From the NCBI GenBank assembly GCA_902763615.1, contig CACWSX010000006.1, forward strand, positions 1 through 64,000: a stretch of DNA of 64,000 nt, written 5' to 3'. This DNA is from an uncultured Prevotellaceae bacterium (GTDB taxonomy: Bacteria; Bacteroidota; Bacteroidia; Bacteroidales; Bacteroidaceae). A model generated the notes under the pieces. That model was not told the origin of the DNA and searched no databases. It worked only from the letters and a program-made list of their open reading frames with translations. Shown here piece by piece: positions 1-6,289 of this stretch. Each line of letters starts with the position of its first letter. Within the stretch, counting starts at the first letter, position 1. A program made the translations under genes and the position numbers.

Positions 1-1
1 A

Positions 2-244
2 ATGGCAGAGGCTAAATTATATGATAAGCATTACGAGAATTATATTGAGGGAGTGGACGACTTCGTAAATTACGATTGCTATATGTCGCCAGATTATTAC
101 TCTGCCTATTACATCAATGATAACGGAGCATTTGAGAATCTGATAGACCCAGAACTGCCCATGATTAGCGGTCTTGAATTGGATGGAGTATCTGACTGGG
201 TAGAAGAACAGATTTCGAAAGTTAACGAATTGATTTATGGCTGA
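2..244 (+). CDS. Unknown acidic protein, possibly 5'-truncated by the window
   Basis: I do not recognise this 80-residue protein. It is acidic and rich in Tyr and Asp, with no signal peptide, membrane segment or known motif. The first ATG lies at the second base of the window, so the true start may be outside. Its last 8 bases overlap the start of the next gene, which indicates translational coupling and a shared role. The neighbour has a nuclease-like motif and a WYL-regulator remnant lies just beyond, so this could be the tail of an accessory or defence module. That is inference from context only. Confidence 0.5.
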   Translation: MAEAKLYDKHYENYIEGVDDFVNYDCYMSPDYYSAYYINDNGAFENLIDPELPMISGLELDGVSDWVEEQISKVNELIYG

Positions 245-620
245 CAATACTTATTCTTTTCTTAAAGAATCTGGTTTTGTACCAGAGCAAGAATTAAGCG
301 TGCGCAAAATTGTGTCTACCTCAGAACTTGGTAAGCGTTATCATCTGATTATCAACGGAAACAAACAATCTTCTGTGTTTCAGATAGACAGCAATATTAT
401 CACTGAAGGAAAGCGTTGTGACAAACTGGTGCTCGTGGAAAATGCAAAAAATGACTGGGCAGAAATCTTCGTTGAGTTGAAAGGTGTGGATGTTTCTAGT
501 GCTATAGGGCAGTTTAAGGCATGTCTTGATAATAAGGTTTTCAAGCATATTACTAATAAAGAAATAAGAGCAAGAATTGTTGCCCAGTCATTTCCTTCTA
601 ACAAAGCAGACCTCTTTTGA
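237..620 (+). CDS. Small protein with PD-(D/E)XK-like nuclease motif
   Basis: A 127-residue cytoplasmic protein. Residues about 60-95 show an Asp (D62), then a beta-strand ending in E80-L-K82 followed by a helix with Ala and Gln (SSAIGQF). This D...(D/E)xK layout is typical of the restriction-endonuclease-like fold, where the acidic residues bind metal and the Lys assists phosphodiester cleavage. The substrate is unknown. The start is fixed by an 8-bp overlap with the upstream gene, so the two are probably one operon. Its 3' end overlaps the converging WYL pseudogene by 23 bp. A non-catalytic protein with a chance ExK motif cannot be excluded. Confidence 0.6.
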   Translation: MADNTYSFLKESGFVPEQELSVRKIVSTSELGKRYHLIINGNKQSSVFQIDSNIITEGKRCDKLVLVENAKNDWAEIFVELKGVDVSSAIGQFKACLDNKVFKHITNKEIRARIVAQSFPSNKADLF

Positions 621-1059
621 GAATCTCCAGGATCTGCTCTCGCAATGACATGGGCCAAATGACTTCGAGATTATCACCATAAAGAAGAATACGACCTCGC
701 AATTCACGATTTGGTTCAATTGTTAGATGGACTTCACCATACCATTGGTTATCATGTTCTCCAAAGGGTAGCGTTTCCTTCTGCGAACGATGCAAGGGTT
801 TTGTCAATAAAAGTCCGTGCTGGTATTCAGTCTTAGTACGGATAATGAAACCAGCGACCATTATATTCTTTGATGAACTGGGGATGAAAGACTATTCACT
901 ATTGCAAGCCATTTTATTGTAGTAGTCCTTCGGCCTACCACAATACAAGGCGAGTACATCTGCATAACTGACAAAATCACCCTTCATCAGTTCATTGTAA
1001 ATCAGATTCACGAACTCTGATCTTACTCCAAATCCGGCAAAGATATTCTTAGTAGGCAT
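598..1059 (-). pseudogene. Decayed WYL-domain transcriptional regulator
   Basis: Two pieces lie in one reading frame, separated by a TAG stop (892-894). The N-terminal piece (about 55 residues from the ATG at 1059) resembles the start of Bacteroidales WYL regulators. The C-terminal piece (87 residues) resembles the WCX extension, with 'ELRGRILLYGDNLEV' and 'SLREQI'. Intact WYL regulators are about 300 residues; read through, this gives only ~153, so the central WYL core is deleted as well. WYL proteins often repress defence or DNA-damage genes, which fits the nuclease-like neighbour. A TATCTTTG box (complement of 1082-1089) lies upstream. Translation of either piece as a functional protein seems unlikely. 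Confidence 0.65.
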
Positions 1060-1161
1060 AATCTATACGTTTAGGACTCTGCAAAGATACAACAAATAAT
1101 CGAAACATGGGCTATCTGTAGCAGAAAATCGATTTTTCACAAGGCTTGTTATTATTTTTTG

Positions 1162-1193
1162 CTTGGATGATTAACGAACATTGTCTACTTTTG
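1162..1193 (+). promoter_or_regulatory. Bacteroidetes-type promoter for the TPR-like secreted protein
   Basis: TACTTTTG (-7 box, 1186-1193) with CTTG (1162-1165) 20 bp upstream. It lies 27 bp before the ATG at 1221. Confidence 0.55.
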
Positions 1194-1220
1194 CACCATC
1201 TATTAATAAATTGAACGCGT

Positions 1221-1652
1221 ATGAAGAAGAAAGTAATGACATTAGCACTGATGTGCTTGACGGTGCTGAGCGGAAAGGCTCAGTTCTATGGCTATGAGCA
1301 GTCGATTCAACTGCCTACGATGGATTTGTATGATAATGCCACGATGGAAATGGCTTTGAGGGCTGCGCGAGAAACGGCGCCAAGGCGACAGCAGGCGTTT
1401 GAGTTTTATGGAGATCAGGCTTATGATGCTTACTGCAATAACAGATGGGCTGATGTGATCAACAATGTGAACAGTGCCTTGAATACAGGATATTATAATG
1501 GAAAGCTCTATTTCTTCAGAGGATATGCATACGAGTCGTTGGGCTATTACAAGAATGCGAAGAAAGACTATAAACTGGCAAGAAAGAATGGAGTATTTGA
1601 GGCCAATGCTGCTTTGGATAGGATAAAACAAAAGATGAAGGCAAAGAGATAA
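1221..1652 (+). CDS. Secreted TPR-like protein
   Basis: 143 residues starting with a signal peptide (MKKKVMTLALMCLTVLSGKAQ, cleavage near residue 20). The mature part carries a tetratricopeptide-like stretch at about residues 60-125: a Tyr/Trp-rich helix pair (AYCNNRWADVINNVNSAL, then YFFRGYAYESLGYYKNAKKDY). It is therefore probably a periplasmic protein-protein interaction module. No enzyme motif is visible. The C-terminus is strongly basic (KQKMKAKR). It precedes the DYFGN-repeat protein by 31 bp on the same strand and probably shares its transcript. Specific function unknown. Confidence 0.75.
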   Translation: MKKKVMTLALMCLTVLSGKAQFYGYEQSIQLPTMDLYDNATMEMALRAARETAPRRQQAFEFYGDQAYDAYCNNRWADVINNVNSALNTGYYNGKLYFFRGYAYESLGYYKNAKKDYKLARKNGVFEANAALDRIKQKMKAKR

Positions 1653-1683
1653 TAGTGTATAACAAAAACAGAAAGGAAAGATT

Positions 1684-2220
1684 ATGAAAAAAGTTTTAAT
1701 GACAATGATGGCTTTTGTTCTCGCCATCACAGTAAATGCCCAAATGTATAATGTCGGCACATCGAACACAACAACAGACTATTTTGGTAACCAGACAACA
1801 ACCCATAGAGACAGATATGGTAATACGACTGGTACGTCAACTTCGTCTACAGACTATTTTGGCAATACGACAACTACTCACAGAGACAGTTATGGTAACA
1901 CTATAGGCACTTCGACGACATCTACAGATTACTTTGGCAATACGACAACTACACATCGTGACCGATATGGCAATACTACTGGTACAGACCGATCAAGCAG
2001 AGATTATTTTGGAAATACCAATACCACTTCAACGGACCCTTATGGTAACACAAGAGGTACATCGACAACATCAAGAGATTACTTCGGAAATACCACAACG
2101 ACCTATAGGGATCGGTATGGCAACTCTCGAGGGACATCAACCTCATCTACAGACTACTTTGGCAATCGGAATACAGAGCAGCGTAGCAACAATAGCTACA
2201 CCTCTATCTGGACATGGTAA
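1684..2220 (+). CDS. Secreted DYFGN tandem-repeat protein
   Basis: 178 residues: a signal peptide (about 1-19), then almost entirely a 25-residue repeat of the form DYFGNTTTT(H/Y)RD.YGNT.GTST.S(T/R). Six DYFGN copies are visible (first at residue 32), with small substitutions between copies. Composition is extremely rich in Thr, Ser, Gly, Asn and aromatic residues, and Cys is absent. Such low-complexity Ser/Thr repeats suggest an exported, extended or adhesive and possibly glycosylated surface or periplasmic protein, but no known family is recognised. The DNA repeat unit is 75 bp, so copy number could change by recombination. It lies directly behind the TPR-like secreted gene. Confidence 0.75.
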   Translation: MKKVLMTMMAFVLAITVNAQMYNVGTSNTTTDYFGNQTTTHRDRYGNTTGTSTSSTDYFGNTTTTHRDSYGNTIGTSTTSTDYFGNTTTTHRDRYGNTTGTDRSSRDYFGNTNTTSTDPYGNTRGTSTTSRDYFGNTTTTYRDRYGNSRGTSTSSTDYFGNRNTEQRSNNSYTSIWTW

Positions 2221-2553
2221 GGTACTATTTTTTCTGAAGAAAAAGGAATTGGGCAAAAAAATATTTTCAACTTATCTTGTGTCACTGTCAAGCACTCGAG
2301 TGAATAGATCGTTTCACTCGAGTAAAACAATCATTTGAGTCGAGTGATTCGATCGTTTGAATCGAGTGCTAAAATATAGCCTTTTGGCGAACTAAAGTTA
2401 GAGCAGTTGTTCTGATCCGAACAACTGCTTAATTTTGGCTGATGAAATCCAATTAATAAATAAAACTTATAAGTTCGTACTGGCTTAACAGGTCGCTTGC
2501 CAATCCCAAAGGGAGCATTTTATCATATAGGCGTGTAGTTTTTAGTCCAAATA
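2221..2553. other. Gene-free spacer with CACTCGAGTG palindromes
   Basis: No coding potential was seen in this part of the 473-bp gap. The first part holds the palindrome cluster described separately at 2291-2370. The rest, up to the promoter at 2554, is AT-rich with no recognised motif. Confidence 0.6.
2291..2370. repeat. Palindrome cluster with CTCGAG cores
   Basis: An ~80-bp imperfect mosaic palindrome. The outer arms AGCACTCGA and TCGAGTGCT are perfectly complementary. Between them are repeated CACTCGAGT and GATCGTTT units in both orientations. It lies downstream of the DYFGN gene and could form cruciforms or RNA hairpins. The same CACTCGAGTG core recurs at 3248-3257. Confidence 0.7.
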
Positions 2554-2585
2554 TTTGGAAGTATCGGAAAAACGCCCTATCTTTG
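2554..2585 (+). promoter_or_regulatory. Consensus Bacteroidetes promoter
   Basis: TTTG (2554-2557), 20-bp spacer, TATCTTTG (2578-2585). This is a textbook match. The first ATG downstream (2606) opens only an 11-codon frame that ends inside the first dyad at 2641, so the promoter more plausibly drives the 52-residue gene at 2694. Confidence 0.65.
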
Positions 2586-2623
2586 CACCATATAAATTTA
2601 ATAATATGTTAAATACAGAAGAT

Positions 2624-2673
2624 AACTACGAAAATTTGTAGTAAAATTAACGATAATACGAAAATTTGTAGTA
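2624..2673 (+). promoter_or_regulatory. Tandem operator-like dyads
   Basis: Two near-identical copies, 30 bp apart, centred on TACGAAAATTTGTAGTA (2627-2643 and 2657-2673). The first is ACTACGAAAATTTGTAGT, a dyad with a single mismatched pair. The second abuts a TATCTTTG box (2672-2679). This placement suggests repressor binding; TAC/GTA half-sites are reminiscent of BlaI/MecI-type operators, which is only an analogy. Confidence 0.5.
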
Positions 2674-2693
2674 TCTTTGCAAACAGAATCGTT

Positions 2694-2852
2694 ATGCAAC
2701 AGTCAAATGAATGGATGGAAGTGACTTATGAAGAAAAAGAACTTCTGGAATCAATTAGGAATTACAATCGGTCGTTTCCTGACGGATACCCCGAATTGCT
2801 ATGGTTTGCCCAAGAACTGTTCGACAACTTAGTACGACAGCCTTACTTCTGA
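2694..2852 (+). CDS. Small hypothetical protein (52 aa)
   Basis: A short frame starting MQQSNEWMEVTYEEKEL and ending LVRQPYF. It is acidic and soluble, with a Tyr/Phe/Trp-rich second half and no recognisable domain. It is preceded at proper distance by a TATCTTTG box (2672-2679) and the tandem dyads, which argues that it is a real, regulated gene. It is followed after 51 bp by the DUF5053-like gene on the same strand, so the two may form a small operon. Bacteroidales genomes carry many such orphan small genes beside mobile-element cargo. Function unknown. Confidence 0.5.
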   Translation: MQQSNEWMEVTYEEKELLESIRNYNRSFPDGYPELLWFAQELFDNLVRQPYF

Positions 2853-2903
2853 ACAACTATCAAACAAGTCAATGCTATGTATTATTCATGAAATTAACAA
2901 AGT

Positions 2904-3158
2904 ATGGAAACGATTATTGCAACAAAAGAGATTACGACTGATATGAAGAAGAAGCTGAGAGATATCCAAATGGCTATCTCATGGCGCGATTTTGCGAACA
3001 CCTATTTCCAACGTTCCTCATCGTGGTTTTATCACAAGATGGACGGCATAGACGGGAACGGAGGCGTCGGAGGCTTCACGACAGAAGAAGCAGAACAATT
3101 GCGAGGAGCGCTTTTTGACCTGTCGAGACGCATCCGGGTTGCAGCAGAAAACATTTGA
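2904..3158 (+). CDS. DUF5053-like small protein
   Basis: 84 residues, cytoplasmic. It contains a conserved-looking block WRDFANTYFQRSSSWFYHKM (residues ~27-47), then a Gly-rich DGIDGNGGVGG linker and a helical FTTEEAEQLRGALFDLSRRIR end. I associate this layout with the Bacteroidales family DUF5053, whose function is unknown. The compact helical shape with a central aromatic/basic patch would fit a nucleic-acid-binding or antitoxin-like protein, but nothing shows that directly. A downstream start at residue 14 (MKKKLRD) is possible. The spacer behind it is filled with repeats. Confidence 0.6.
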   Translation: METIIATKEITTDMKKKLRDIQMAISWRDFANTYFQRSSSWFYHKMDGIDGNGGVGGFTTEEAEQLRGALFDLSRRIRVAAENI

Positions 3159-3160
3159 AA

Positions 3161-3285
3161 GAGGCTCTTAACGATAAGGGAAAGGCTCTTAATCAGCAAT
3201 ACCAGGCTCTTATTGATAATTAAAAGGCTCCAGTACGCTTACTGGCGCACTCGAGTGCGCCTAGGAGCGTACTGGAGTGCGCCAG
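3161..3285. repeat. AGGCTCTTA repeats and nested palindromes
   Basis: Three AGGCTCTTA copies are followed by a nested palindrome. CCAGTACGCT (3230-3239) pairs with AGCGTACTGG (3266-3275) around a perfect 18-bp palindrome GGCGCACTCGAGTGCGCC (3244-3261). It separates the DUF5053-like gene from the convergent DUF6078-like gene, so it may act as a transcription barrier or be an intergenic repeat family. Confidence 0.7.
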
Positions 3286-3316
3286 TTAAGTACTGAGAGA
3301 ATGGTGGTGAAACGAT

Positions 3317-3757
3317 TTAGTCGCACCAGTTATACTGCTTCTCGTAGCTGTCGAATTCGAGATTGGGCAGGCTTATCTCGTGAAGGACGGCTCGGATTGT
3401 CTCTATCTCTGCTGGCGAACAGAGCCGCTCACCTCGACGGCGCTCATAATAGCCCGTACGTCCGAACCTGCCAATCAGGCGAACCATGAATTCATCATAC
3501 TGACGGGGTAGCATCTCAGCCTTCATCCGGACAAAGCCTTTGGCATAAGTCGCCAGTTCGTCTGTGCGGAAAAACTCGCACTGCTCTGAGGCTGCTACCA
3601 GCAAAGGATTGACAATCGTAAGCCTTTTCATATCTTTTCCCACATCATTATAAGCGATGTGTCGCAGACAATGCTCGCAGACTTTGCAGTCGTTTCGCAT
3701 ACACATAGCGTAGCCGCCAGGTAGATCCTTCGATGTAAATTTCTTCTTGATTTCCAT
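3317..3757 (-). CDS. DUF6078-like protein with Cys cluster
   Basis: 146 residues. Near the N-terminus (residues ~19-32) is a cysteine cluster CMRNDCKVCEHCLRH that looks like a metal-binding knuckle. The middle is helical, followed by a conserved-looking R.GRTGYYERRRGERLCSPAE stretch. I associate this with the Bacteroidales DUF6078 family; its function is unknown. It lies head-to-tail downstream of the vapE-like gene, separated by the left inverted repeat, so it is probably transcribed separately. A short A/T-rich leader precedes the ATG at 3757. A small zinc-binding DNA-associated protein would fit, but this is inference. Confidence 0.6.
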   Translation of the reverse strand: MEIKKKFTSKDLPGGYAMCMRNDCKVCEHCLRHIAYNDVGKDMKRLTIVNPLLVAASEQCEFFRTDELATYAKGFVRMKAEMLPRQYDEFMVRLIGRFGRTGYYERRRGERLCSPAEIETIRAVLHEISLPNLEFDSYEKQYNWCD

Positions 3758-3786
3758 ATTTTTCTAAAGTTTTATCGATTTTTCAT

Positions 3787-3900
3787 CAAACATATACCTC
3801 AACCCTCGTGAAAGCCTTTGTACATCGGGGGTTCGAGGCAGGTATATGTTAGGCAAACATGTACCTATCATGTACCTAACATATACCTTAACATATACCT
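3787..3900. repeat. Left inverted-repeat arm of the vapE unit
   Basis: 114-bp arm. The inner 32 bp (3869-3900) is an exact reverse complement of 5290-5321. Four copies of GGTATATGTT are arranged minus, plus, minus, minus (3789, 3841, 3878, 3890). CCTTTGTACATCGGGG (3815-3830) is also shared with the right arm. Confidence 0.85.
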
Positions 3901-5114
3901 CACGCAGCATTCTTGGCGATTGGAACCACTTTGTAATAGGGTCTGTTGCCTCGCTTGGTCAACTCGTAGCCGAACTCCTTCATCGCCAGTCCGATATGAA
4001 TCTTCGTGCTTCGTGTGTTGGCCACCAGAGGATACTCTTTCTGCACCAGTTCCAGCAACTGTTTGCAATCCATCGCCTGAGCGGCCTCACCCTCTTCAGG
4101 CTTACGGATACAGGCGTTCAGAATCTCAGCGATGTCCTTCTCCTCCATGTAGTTCTGGTTCAGTTGCTGAATGCGCTGCACCTCGAGGTTGTTGAACCAA
4201 TAGGGTGCCTTCAACTCACGCAGTTCATAGAGCACTTGCGCATAGAACTGTCCGTAGTCGATGCCGCCATCGTTGTCTATCAACTGCCCTTCAGGGATTG
4301 TCAGACAGATGTAGCGACGGGAGCCTGTAGGATCCGTCAGCGGATGCGGATTGTTGGTCGTGGCCACAAACGAGGCGAAACGAAGCCGATCCTCCTGAGC
4401 TCGTCCGAAGATTGGACGCCCGTTGACCTTGCTCTTCGAGAGTGTCTGCTTCAGGGCTGCATGCTGAGAGGGACGGATGGCATCGAGCTCATCGAGGTTG
4501 ACCAGCAGATTGTTCGTCAGTGCCATTTCCTTGTCAAACTTGTTTGACAGGTTCAGATGGTCCAGATAGTACTCTCGCAACTGAGGAGGCAGCAGGCGAC
4601 GCACGAAGGTGGTCTTGCCACAACCCTGTTCTCCAATCAGCGTTGGCACACATTCATTGCCATGAAGCATGTCCATCTGCAACCAATGGGCCACCACCGA
4701 ACGGATCCAAATGGCCAGAAAACTGTGCTGTTCGGTGCTGAGGCCTGGGATGCGACTGAACACAGAGGCCACATGGTTCTTTCCATCCCAGTGAGGCAGT
4801 GTGTCGATAAACGCTGCGACGGGATTAAACACAGGCACTTCCTCTGACTGCACATACATCTTGATCTTGGCATTGGGGCTGCCTTTCTCCATGATGTTTT
4901 CGCGTTCAGCCCTGAGGATGATGCTGTTCAGCGCTTCCTGCGTCAGCGGACGCCAGGAAGCGCCCTCACCTTCAGGCAAGGTCATGAATTCTACCTTTCC
5001 GTTGAGTACGTTGCGACGGAAACGGTAATTGTCGTTTAGGAAGAGTTCAATCACAAGAGCTCCCTCCTGAGAGGCCGCAACAGCCTCTCCATTGATTCGA
5101 AAATTTCGATTCAT
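3900..5114 (-). CDS. VapE-family P-loop ATPase
   Basis: 404 residues. It matches the virulence-associated protein E group of phage- and satellite-type primase/helicase ATPases. Walker A is GEQGCGKTT (161-169). Walker B is LLVNLDELDAI (203-213). A sensor-like ATTNN (251-255) and an arginine-finger-like GSRRY (264-268) follow. The C-terminal ~80 residues look like a winged-helix or DUF3874-type tail. Family members are often fused to an N-terminal primase domain; here the first ~90 residues are short and no primase motif is seen, so it is a standalone form. It would act in initiation of DNA replication of a mobile element. The gene is bracketed by inverted repeats with iterated GGTATATGTT. No integrase is visible nearby. 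Confidence 0.85.
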   Translation of the reverse strand: MNRNFRINGEAVAASQEGALVIELFLNDNYRFRRNVLNGKVEFMTLPEGEGASWRPLTQEALNSIILRAERENIMEKGSPNAKIKMYVQSEEVPVFNPVAAFIDTLPHWDGKNHVASVFSRIPGLSTEQHSFLAIWIRSVVAHWLQMDMLHGNECVPTLIGEQGCGKTTFVRRLLPPQLREYYLDHLNLSNKFDKEMALTNNLLVNLDELDAIRPSQHAALKQTLSKSKVNGRPIFGRAQEDRLRFASFVATTNNPHPLTDPTGSRRYICLTIPEGQLIDNDGGIDYGQFYAQVLYELRELKAPYWFNNLEVQRIQQLNQNYMEEKDIAEILNACIRKPEEGEAAQAMDCKQLLELVQKEYPLVANTRSTKIHIGLAMKEFGYELTKRGNRPYYKVVPIAKNAA

Positions 5115-5289
5115 AATGGTTAATTTAAAATTGTTAATAAAAAAGATTAGTAGTCACAGGCACGCTTTTCATAGCGTTCGTGTTTCTGGGTGCAAAGATA
5201 CAAAAAAATTAGTGCGTTTCCAAATTTTTGCCTCAAAAAGGCACGACAATTCGCAAAAAGTTAAAAAAACTTGGCCTTCATATTAAAAA

Positions 5290-5392
5290 AGGTATATGTT
5301 AAGGTATATGTTAGGTACATGTTCCAACAACATATACCCTATCTCAAACCCCGATGTACAAAGGGTTTGAGAAGGGTTGAGGTATATGTTTG
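5290..5392. repeat. Right inverted-repeat arm of the vapE unit
   Basis: 103-bp arm mirroring 3787-3900. GGTATATGTT copies are plus, plus, minus, plus (5291, 5303, 5329, 5381), the exact mirror of the left arm. CCCCGATGTACAAAGG (5350-5365) is the complement of the left-arm segment. The arm lies upstream of the vapE start. Confidence 0.85.
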
Positions 5393-5410
5393 CCAGAAAT
5401 CCCGTCTGCT

Positions 5411-6070
5411 TTACAGGCCTGCTTCCAGAAGTTGGTCGCAGATGCTCTTCATGCCCTTGACAGACGGATGGCCGTTCTGTTTCTCAATATCATGCAACTC
5501 TACGAGCTGAACGTTGTAGTGCTTGCACACCTCACGCATCGACTCGTTGATGGGCTCTCTCAACTCCGAATTCAAAATGGAGCAGAGTTTTGCTTTGGGA
5601 TAACGCTTCTGCAACATGTCCAACAGACAGGCCAGCGCAGGACGGAAATTCTTGCAATCCTCCTTCGTCCAGTCAGAATACTGATACTCGCCTATGGGAA
5701 CATTGGCCCAGGCATCGTTGGTGCCTCCAAACACAAAGATGATATCGGGATTGCCCAGACTGTCGACACGCGAAATGAAATTATTGCGCGATGCATCCAT
5801 ACGACCGTAGCCTGTACCACAGATAGTGGTGCCGCCCCAAGAATCGTTCTTCTCCAGCACATAGCCCTTGGCCTTGATATAAAGGTCCCACCAAGTCTGC
5901 TCTACCGCCTTGCAATCGTTTCGGTCGTTGGGATAGAATGGGGCGTAATGTGCAGGGATTACACCTTGGAATGTGGAATACGAGTCGCCCAAGACCGACA
6001 CTTTCTTTGTCTGCGCCGATGCCACCATTGTCGTAGCCATCATCAGCAGGAGGATTAATACTTTCTTCAT
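5411..6070 (-). CDS. Secreted SGNH-family esterase/lipase
   Basis: 219 residues from the MKKVLILLLM start, which begins a good signal peptide (cleavage near ATTMVASAQ). In-frame codons upstream to 6142 overlap the promoter and are excluded. SGNH blocks are present: GDSYS (nucleophile Ser), a Gly in the GTGYGRMD region, GGTND with Asn, and the C-terminal NGHPSVKG with the catalytic His. Such enzymes remove acyl groups from sugars, lipids or polysaccharides in the periplasm; the substrate is not evident. The gene stands alone next to the vapE inverted repeat and has its own consensus promoter. Confidence 0.8.
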   Translation of the reverse strand: MKKVLILLLMMATTMVASAQTKKVSVLGDSYSTFQGVIPAHYAPFYPNDRNDCKAVEQTWWDLYIKAKGYVLEKNDSWGGTTICGTGYGRMDASRNNFISRVDSLGNPDIIFVFGGTNDAWANVPIGEYQYSDWTKEDCKNFRPALACLLDMLQKRYPKAKLCSILNSELREPINESMREVCKHYNVQLVELHDIEKQNGHPSVKGMKSICDQLLEAGL

Positions 6071-6111
6071 AAATAATAAATTAGTTAATAATAATGTGTG
6101 ATTACGGTCTG

Positions 6112-6143
6112 CAAAGGTAGATATAATTTGGTAATTATCCAAA
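6112..6143 (-). promoter_or_regulatory. Promoter of the SGNH hydrolase gene
   Basis: On the minus strand: TTTG (6140-6143), 20 bp, TACCTTTG (6112-6119). It is back-to-back with the plus-strand promoter at 6148. Confidence 0.75.
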
Positions 6144-6147
6144 TTTT

Positions 6148-6179
6148 TTTGGTTTTTTGCTCAATTTATGCTACCTTTG
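6148..6179 (+). promoter_or_regulatory. Promoter of the small-TM/DUF3822/rsmD operon
   Basis: TTTG (6148-6151), 20 bp, TACCTTTG (6172-6179). The -33 boxes of the two divergent promoters are only 4 bp apart, so they may compete or be co-regulated. The predicted transcript start is within a few bases of the ATG at 6188. Confidence 0.75.
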
Positions 6180-6187
6180 CAACCGAA

Positions 6188-6286
6188 ATGCAGATAAGTA
6201 ACAGACAAATCAACATTGCACTAGTGCTGGTGGCGGCTGGATTGCTGGCCGTTTGTATCGTCAGTGTGATGTCGGCAATGAACTAA
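6188..6286 (+). CDS. Small single-span membrane protein (32 aa)
   Basis: A 32-residue peptide: a short polar start (MQISNRQ) and then one hydrophobic helix (INIALVLVAAGLLAVCIV). A longer frame opens at 6098 but crosses the promoter, so the ATG at 6188 is preferred. It is the first frame after the promoter and ends 3 bp before the DUF3822 gene, so the two are probably translationally coupled. It could be a functional membrane miniprotein or simply a leader peptide. No family is recognised. Confidence 0.5.
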   Translation: MQISNRQINIALVLVAAGLLAVCIVSVMSAMN

Positions 6287-6289
6287 AGG

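Noticed and set aside
1242-1769. 175-residue frame on the minus strand over the TPR-like gene
   Set aside because: It is antisense to a gene with a signal peptide and promoter, and has no recognisable motif.
1740-2200. Possible CRISPR array
   Set aside because: The repeats are 75-bp units in frame without spacers and encode the DYFGN protein.
3846-4547. 233-residue plus-strand frame
   Set aside because: Shadow of the vapE gene, starting inside the inverted repeat; no domain.
3787-5392. Classical insertion sequence
   Set aside because: The enclosed protein is a VapE ATPase, not a transposase, and no target-site duplication is seen at the arm ends.
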